A stretch of DNA of 8,987 bases from assembly GCA_029940235.1 (NCBI GenBank), contig JAOZRI010000079.1, positions 1-8,987 of the forward strand, in the 5' to 3' direction. The notes under the pieces are model-generated. The model did no database searches. It saw only the letters and a program-made list of their open reading frames with translations, and was not told the origin of the DNA. Within the stretch, counting starts at the first letter, position 1; each line of letters opens with the position of its first letter. The position numbers were made by a program, and so were the translations under genes. This DNA comes from Desulfobacula sp. Its GTDB lineage: Bacteria > Desulfobacterota > Desulfobacteria > Desulfobacterales > Desulfobacteraceae. Shown here one piece after another: positions 5,562 through 8,987 of the stretch.

Positions 5562-6749
5562 TTATCCATCTCCTCTCAAAATTTCAGCAGCGTTTTTCCT
5601 TGAAATCATTATTGCAGGCCATATTGCTGCCGGAAGACTAAACACCAGAGCTGAAAGAGGTGGCAACAAGAGGGAATAAGCCGTAAGCCTGGGAAAAATA
5701 ACTCCTGATACAATAAAATATTGATTATGCGATGTCCAGGCAGTGAGGTCAATACCGGTTTTTTGAAAAACAGACACAATAATAATTCCAAAAATTACTC
5801 CAAAAATTGATGCCGCAATATTGATCAAAAAGACCTCCCAGCAAAGCAGGGAAACAGTTTGGATTGAAGTTACTCCCATAACTTTCATAATACCGTATTC
5901 ACGAATACTTTTTAATATAAAAATAGAAAAAGCAGAAGTAATGCCAAGGGAAACAATTATAAAAACAATTACAATCACAATACTCATGGAAAAATAATTC
6001 AGGGATATCAATTGTTCAAGATCGGGCATTAATTGCTTCCAGGTTTGAAAATTAACATGATCCGGGATTTTATTCTGAAATTTCTGTAATACCATGTCCA
6101 TATCAACACCATCATTGAGGAATACAGCACCATTCCAGAAATATTTATGCTTTCCTGCATAATTTTCCATTGTGCCATGTTTTATTGTTTCAATGTCACA
6201 AAAGGCAATGCCTGTATCAAGCTGGCTTATTCCGGTTTTATAGATGCCTGCAACCAGAAATTGACTCTCTTTAAACCCGGGTTCCAGGCTGAAGCTGATA
6301 AGATCATTGCACTTGGCACCCAATCTTTTTGCGACTGGCTCACTTATAAATATCTCTATGGAGCCTTTTTTAATAAATCGTCCTTTTATGGTTTTTTTCC
6401 AGAAGGCAGATGTTTTTCTCTCCTGATCCGGCTCAACACCAACCAATACTATTTGATCTATTTGATCTTTAAAGTGCAGAAATCCGATAACCTCAACACG
6501 CTGCAGCACATTGGCCACTCCTTTTACTGCAAGATCGGTTTTTTGGATATTGTCAGGAATATTATAACCTGAGATGTGTCCTGAAAAAAGCCCCACAGAA
6601 TTGCGTATCATTGCATCATTCACACCCATTGCAAGAGATGATAAAAATATAAGGCAGGAGACAGCACTTATTACCATCAGGGTCAATATAATTGAAGTAC
6701 GACTTGAACGAACCAGAAAAAGAGCAGCAGTTTTTATCCAGAACAGCAT
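5562..6749 (-). CDS. ABC transporter permease, FtsX/LolC-E/MacB fold
   Basis: A 395-residue inner-membrane permease. The first membrane helix spans about 19-42, and a periplasmic domain of about 210 residues follows (43-251, MacB-core-like). Three more helices lie at about 252-279, 302-328 and 355-383. The FtsX-type cytoplasmic loop SIREYGIMKVMGVTSIQ (281-297) and the C-terminal SRKNAAEILRGDG ending are typical. Length and topology match LolC/LolE. The start ATG at 6749 has AAAGGG about 8 nt upstream, and it lies 10 nt after the isoprenoid synthase stop. Only one permease gene is present, so it should act as a homodimer with the ATPase encoded next. No MacA-like adaptor or outer-membrane channel is in the window. 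The cargo is inferred to be a lipid, isoprenoid or lipoprotein. Confidence 0.88.
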   Translation of the reverse strand: MLFWIKTAALFLVRSSRTSIILTLMVISAVSCLIFLSSLAMGVNDAMIRNSVGLFSGHISGYNIPDNIQKTDLAVKGVANVLQRVEVIGFLHFKDQIDQIVLVGVEPDQERKTSAFWKKTIKGRFIKKGSIEIFISEPVAKRLGAKCNDLISFSLEPGFKESQFLVAGIYKTGISQLDTGIAFCDIETIKHGTMENYAGKHKYFWNGAVFLNDGVDMDMVLQKFQNKIPDHVNFQTWKQLMPDLEQLISLNYFSMSIVIVIVFIIVSLGITSAFSIFILKSIREYGIMKVMGVTSIQTVSLLCWEVFLINIAASIFGVIFGIIIVSVFQKTGIDLTAWTSHNQYFIVSGVIFPRLTAYSLLLPPLSALVFSLPAAIWPAIMISRKNAAEILRGDG

Positions 6750-6759
6750 AAAATACCCT

Positions 6760-7818
6760 TTATATCCTAATGTCAGACAAAAATATGTCAGTACCTATTC
6801 TTTTTGAAATCATCGAGATTGAAGCATCCACCATAAACTGATGATCTAAAGCAAAAAGGTTTTTTGCACCTTTTTTTAATAAAACAAGGGCTTTTAAAGC
6901 TGCTGTTTTGCAAGCTGCGGGAAATTGAAAAAGGAGATCTTCTGAGATCTTAATATTACTCCTGTCTTTCAATATTTTTTCAAGCAATAGTGTCTCACTC
7001 TCTTTTTCGCCATATTGAATCAGGGAAGCCACATAATTATGACGATCCATTTTCATATCAAGGGAAAGATCAACCATGTCATCAAATATCTGGCATCCCA
7101 TTCCAATATCAAACAGAGCATCCTTAATAACCATACTACTCTGCATAGTTCCAAAATCAGTTATTTTCTTATCTCTGGTATTCAAATCTTCCAGCATATC
7201 AGGCAGAGCCCAGGGTGATTGGAATAAAATTCCGGTTTTCAAAGAGTGAATATCAGAGAGTATATAATCAGGATTTAAGATCCCACCGGCACCTTGCTCT
7301 TCCGATGCTTCCTGGGCTCCGCTTTTTGCCAAGGTTCTTAAAGATTCAAAAGCTGCTGCCATTACCTGGTCTGATGATAATTTACCCGAAAGAAACTCCT
7401 GCTGGAGAAGTGAAAACAATACTCTATCTGAAACCATTATATCTACTATTGAACGAAATTTGCCTGCCTTTAACGGCAGGTCTGTTGCAAGTGTCATTTT
7501 GTATTCATTATCCAGAATATTATCACATCCTGTAACCATGCCCCTGAGGCACTGATTCACAGCAACATAAAAAATTCGTCTTGAAGCAGGTATTCCGGCT
7601 CTGAAGTACGAATAAAGAAATATGGATGAAAAAAAATTTTTCTCCATGGAATAATAATCATTGGTTGCGTCAAGAACCTTGATTGAACTTTTATCAAGAA
7701 TTTGAGTTGCAGTATCCCAATAAAGTTTCAGGCCGGATTGCATCTCTTCCTGCAAAGTATTGAATATAGCCTGAATTTTCCTATCCTTATTATTTGATAC
7801 CGTTTTAAGGGCTGCCAT
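6760..7818 (-). CDS. Divergent class I isoprenoid synthase (polyprenyl synthetase-like)
   Basis: A 352-residue, mostly helical protein with the layout of trans-isoprenyl diphosphate synthases. The second aspartate-rich motif is clear: F245-D246-D247-M-V-D250 in GCQIFDDMVDLSLDM. The mid-protein KTG (194-196, in HSLKTGILFQ) matches the family's substrate-binding lysine region. The first aspartate motif is changed: D99-N100-I-L-D103-N104-E105 instead of DDxxD, and the usual downstream RR pair is replaced by EYK. No clear GGKxxRP motif is present. It may act on an allylic diphosphate as a prenyltransferase or terpene-type cyclase, or it may have lost synthase activity. The ATG at 7818 follows AGGAG by 6 nt. 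It lies 75 bp after the methyltransferase and 10 bp before the permease. The product is unknown. Confidence 0.75.
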   Translation of the reverse strand: MAALKTVSNNKDRKIQAIFNTLQEEMQSGLKLYWDTATQILDKSSIKVLDATNDYYSMEKNFFSSIFLYSYFRAGIPASRRIFYVAVNQCLRGMVTGCDNILDNEYKMTLATDLPLKAGKFRSIVDIMVSDRVLFSLLQQEFLSGKLSSDQVMAAAFESLRTLAKSGAQEASEEQGAGGILNPDYILSDIHSLKTGILFQSPWALPDMLEDLNTRDKKITDFGTMQSSMVIKDALFDIGMGCQIFDDMVDLSLDMKMDRHNYVASLIQYGEKESETLLLEKILKDRSNIKISEDLLFQFPAACKTAALKALVLLKKGAKNLFALDHQFMVDASISMISKRIGTDIFLSDIRI

Positions 7819-7893
7819 TCATAACTCCTGATCTGCCATATGATTTAATTTGTGCATAGCACGGAAAGGTCATTGAACAACAATAGCACCTTT

Positions 7894-8559
7894 TCATGGC
7901 CTGGATATTGGTTTAGTAGTGGTAAAAATTGAAATATATCCGAAATATGTACAAACTATTTTAGGTTTTTCAAAACCAGCCTCTTCTATCAGTGATGGCA
8001 AAACACCTCTTATATTTTCTCCTATCTGGGGCTGAAAAAGGATCCAGCGTGAAACATGGGAAATTAGCCAGCCAAAAAATGTGGTAGGAATATGCATATC
8101 TGAAATCACCATTTTTCCTCCGGGTTTCAGCACTCTGAACGCTTCTGCAAAAGCCTTCTCTTTTAAATCAAGCTGAATATGATGAAAAAACAGTGTGGAA
8201 AGGATAGAATCAAAGGAGTTATCCTCAAACTTAAGATCTTCTGCAGCAGCCACTTCAAACTTGCATCTACGGCTCTCTCTCTTTTTTCTGGCACCCTGTA
8301 TCATTTTTCCGGCAGCATCAATCCCGGTTACAAATCCACCTTTTTCAGAATTTAGAGCTGTTGAAACAACCTGAGTAATAACTCCTGTTCCGCAGCCGAT
8401 ATCTAAAATTCTGTGGAAGTCTTGAATATCTAAAAGACTGATAAGCTGCTCATTTATTTCACCTTCTCTGCCAAACATTAACATTGGTTCAAATATATCG
8501 TAAATGCCAGCAGCATAATCAAGAGTCCGGCCCCTTGTTGGAACAGATTTTAAATCCAT
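7894..8559 (-). CDS. Class I SAM-dependent methyltransferase, UbiE/COQ5-like
   Basis: A 221-residue Rossmann-fold methyltransferase. Motif I LDIGCGTG is at residues 52-59, and an acidic residue in GIDAAGKM follows for SAM ribose binding. AAAEDLKFEDNSFDSILS and LKPGGKMVISDMHIP are the typical UbiE-like motifs II and III. The C-terminal part (FFGWLISHVSRWILF) is hydrophobic, suiting a lipid or isoprenoid substrate at the membrane. ATG at 8559 is chosen because GAGGGA lies just upstream. An in-frame GTG at 8583 would add eight residues that contain the ribosome site itself. It is the first gene of the five-gene operon, about 40 nt below a strong promoter. Quinone methylation is possible, but the operon contains no other quinone genes, so the substrate is more likely the product of the next gene. 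Confidence 0.85.
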   Translation of the reverse strand: MDLKSVPTRGRTLDYAAGIYDIFEPMLMFGREGEINEQLISLLDIQDFHRILDIGCGTGVITQVVSTALNSEKGGFVTGIDAAGKMIQGARKKRESRRCKFEVAAAEDLKFEDNSFDSILSTLFFHHIQLDLKEKAFAEAFRVLKPGGKMVISDMHIPTTFFGWLISHVSRWILFQPQIGENIRGVLPSLIEEAGFEKPKIVCTYFGYISIFTTTKPISRP

Positions 8560-8605
8560 TTTTCCCTCTTTTTTCAAAAGCACACCAACTAAATTTGCCT
8601 GTCTG

Positions 8606-8636
8606 ATTATATATTGTCTTTGTCTGGCTGTGTCAA
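8606..8636 (-). promoter_or_regulatory. Near-consensus sigma70 promoter of the methyltransferase/isoprenoid/ABC operon
   Basis: On the minus strand a perfect -35 TTGACA (8636-8631) is followed after 17 bp by TATATA (8613-8608), which overlaps a perfect TATAAT (8611-8606) at 19-bp spacing. Transcription should start near 8600, giving a leader of about 40 nt to the ATG at 8559. The word ATCAGACAGGCA (8607-8596) overlaps the start site and also occurs upstream of the iorAB operon. Confidence 0.7.
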
Positions 8637-8987
8637 AAGATTATTAAAATAAAAATAGATTTTAGACCGGGAGTGTTTTTTAAATAGGCATTAAGGGAGT
8701 AATAATAGACATAGTAAATACCATTTCAGACTGAGTATCGGTATATTTTTTCTCCAATCAAGTTGAACGAGATTTTGATTCATTTGATTTTTATTTTACA
8801 CATAAAGTCTAATTTTTGACCCGAGACTGAAAAATTCGTCTATACTGTATCTTGTACCATGGTAAATTTTCAAAAGCTCGGACTGGTGAAAGAAGCGCTC
8901 GGTAAATTGAGGGATTTGACTCCTGCTTGATCATACCATCTATAAACGCCATAAATCTGTCATAGAAATTATTCTGAAACTAATAGT
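8637..8987. other. Right-edge region without a secure gene
   Basis: About 350 A/T-rich bases. They contain a 10-bp palindrome TACCATGGTA (8855-8864) and AATTTTT/AAAAATT arms (8811-8817, 8830-8836). A weak ATACC/GGTAT inverted repeat followed by T residues lies around 8719-8755. There are also two short opposed open frames around 8809-8952. None forms a convincing terminator, tRNA or mobile-element end. Confidence 0.5.
8809..8952 (-). CDS. Short open frame, hypothetical protein or gene remnant
   Basis: From ATG at 8952 to TAG at 8809 the minus strand encodes 47 residues, with the open frame reaching back to an in-frame TAG at 8982-8980. The C-terminal half is basic and aromatic (ENLPWYKIQYRRIFQSRVKN), which looks protein-like, but I recognise no family and see no ribosome site. 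A 23-residue frame on the plus strand (8859-8930, starting MVNFQKLGLVKEALGK) competes for the same DNA. It may be the degraded end of a gene lying beyond the window. Confidence that it is expressed is low. Confidence 0.2.
   Translation of the reverse strand: MAFIDGMIKQESNPSIYRALLSPVRAFENLPWYKIQYRRIFQSRVKN

Noticed and set aside
6147..6572. Plus-strand open frame of 141 codons
   Set aside because: It is antisense to the periplasmic domain of the permease, whose frame and motifs are clear. Its predicted protein is cysteine- and aromatic-rich in a way typical of an antisense frame.
7852..7862. GTGC-ATA-GCAC inverted repeat in the 75-bp gap between methyltransferase and isoprenoid synthase genes
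   Set aside because: A 4-bp stem without a T-run is too small to call a terminator or operator. I also saw no convincing internal promoter in this gap.
8719..8755. Hairpin-like ATACC/GGTAT arms followed by T residues
   Set aside because: Only 5 bp of stem around a loop of about 20 nt and low G+C. No gene on the plus strand ends there, so it is not supported as a terminator.
1..8987. CRISPR array, tRNA, rRNA, insertion sequence or prophage genes
   Set aside because: No spaced direct repeats, cloverleaf, rRNA signature, transposase or phage protein was recognisable on either strand.

Overview
The window looks like chromosome of an AT-rich anaerobic bacterium. Two different ferredoxin-type 2-oxoacid oxidoreductases, an FrhB/FdhB-family iron-sulfur flavoprotein and a small CXXCH lipoprotein cytochrome lie within 9 kb. 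That mix fits a sulfate-reducing Desulfobacterota (Desulfobacterales-like) best, but no taxonomic marker gene is present, so this is inference.

Left block (1-563, minus strand): the first genes of a POR-type operon, porD (two [4Fe-4S] ferredoxin) followed 1 nt later by the start of porA, cut by the window edge. Between 564 and 1008 is a 445-bp AT-rich divergent control region. It holds a -35/-10 pair for porD, three clear inverted repeats and a weak candidate promoter for the plus-strand genes.

Centre (1009-4646, plus strand): a tight three-gene operon of an FrhB/FdhB-like protein, iorA and iorB, each separated by a single base. IorAB oxidises aryl pyruvates to aryl-acetyl-CoA. The FrhB-like protein is a plausible electron-transfer partner. 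The pairing with a divergent POR-type enzyme suggests a 2-oxoacid module, possibly for aromatic amino acid breakdown.

Right block (8559 down to 4656, minus strand): a five-gene operon with a near-consensus sigma70 promoter (8606-8636). Its order is a UbiE-like methyltransferase, a divergent class I isoprenoid synthase, an FtsX/LolC-like permease, a LolD/MacB-like ATPase and a diheme c-type lipoprotein. The last four genes are tightly spaced or overlapping. It reads as a make-modify-export unit for an isoprenoid or lipid with a redox lipoprotein attached. This is the most likely place for an undescribed system. The centre and right operons converge with only 9 bp between stop codons.

The rightmost ~350 bp hold no secure gene, only a short open frame on the minus strand that may be a gene remnant.
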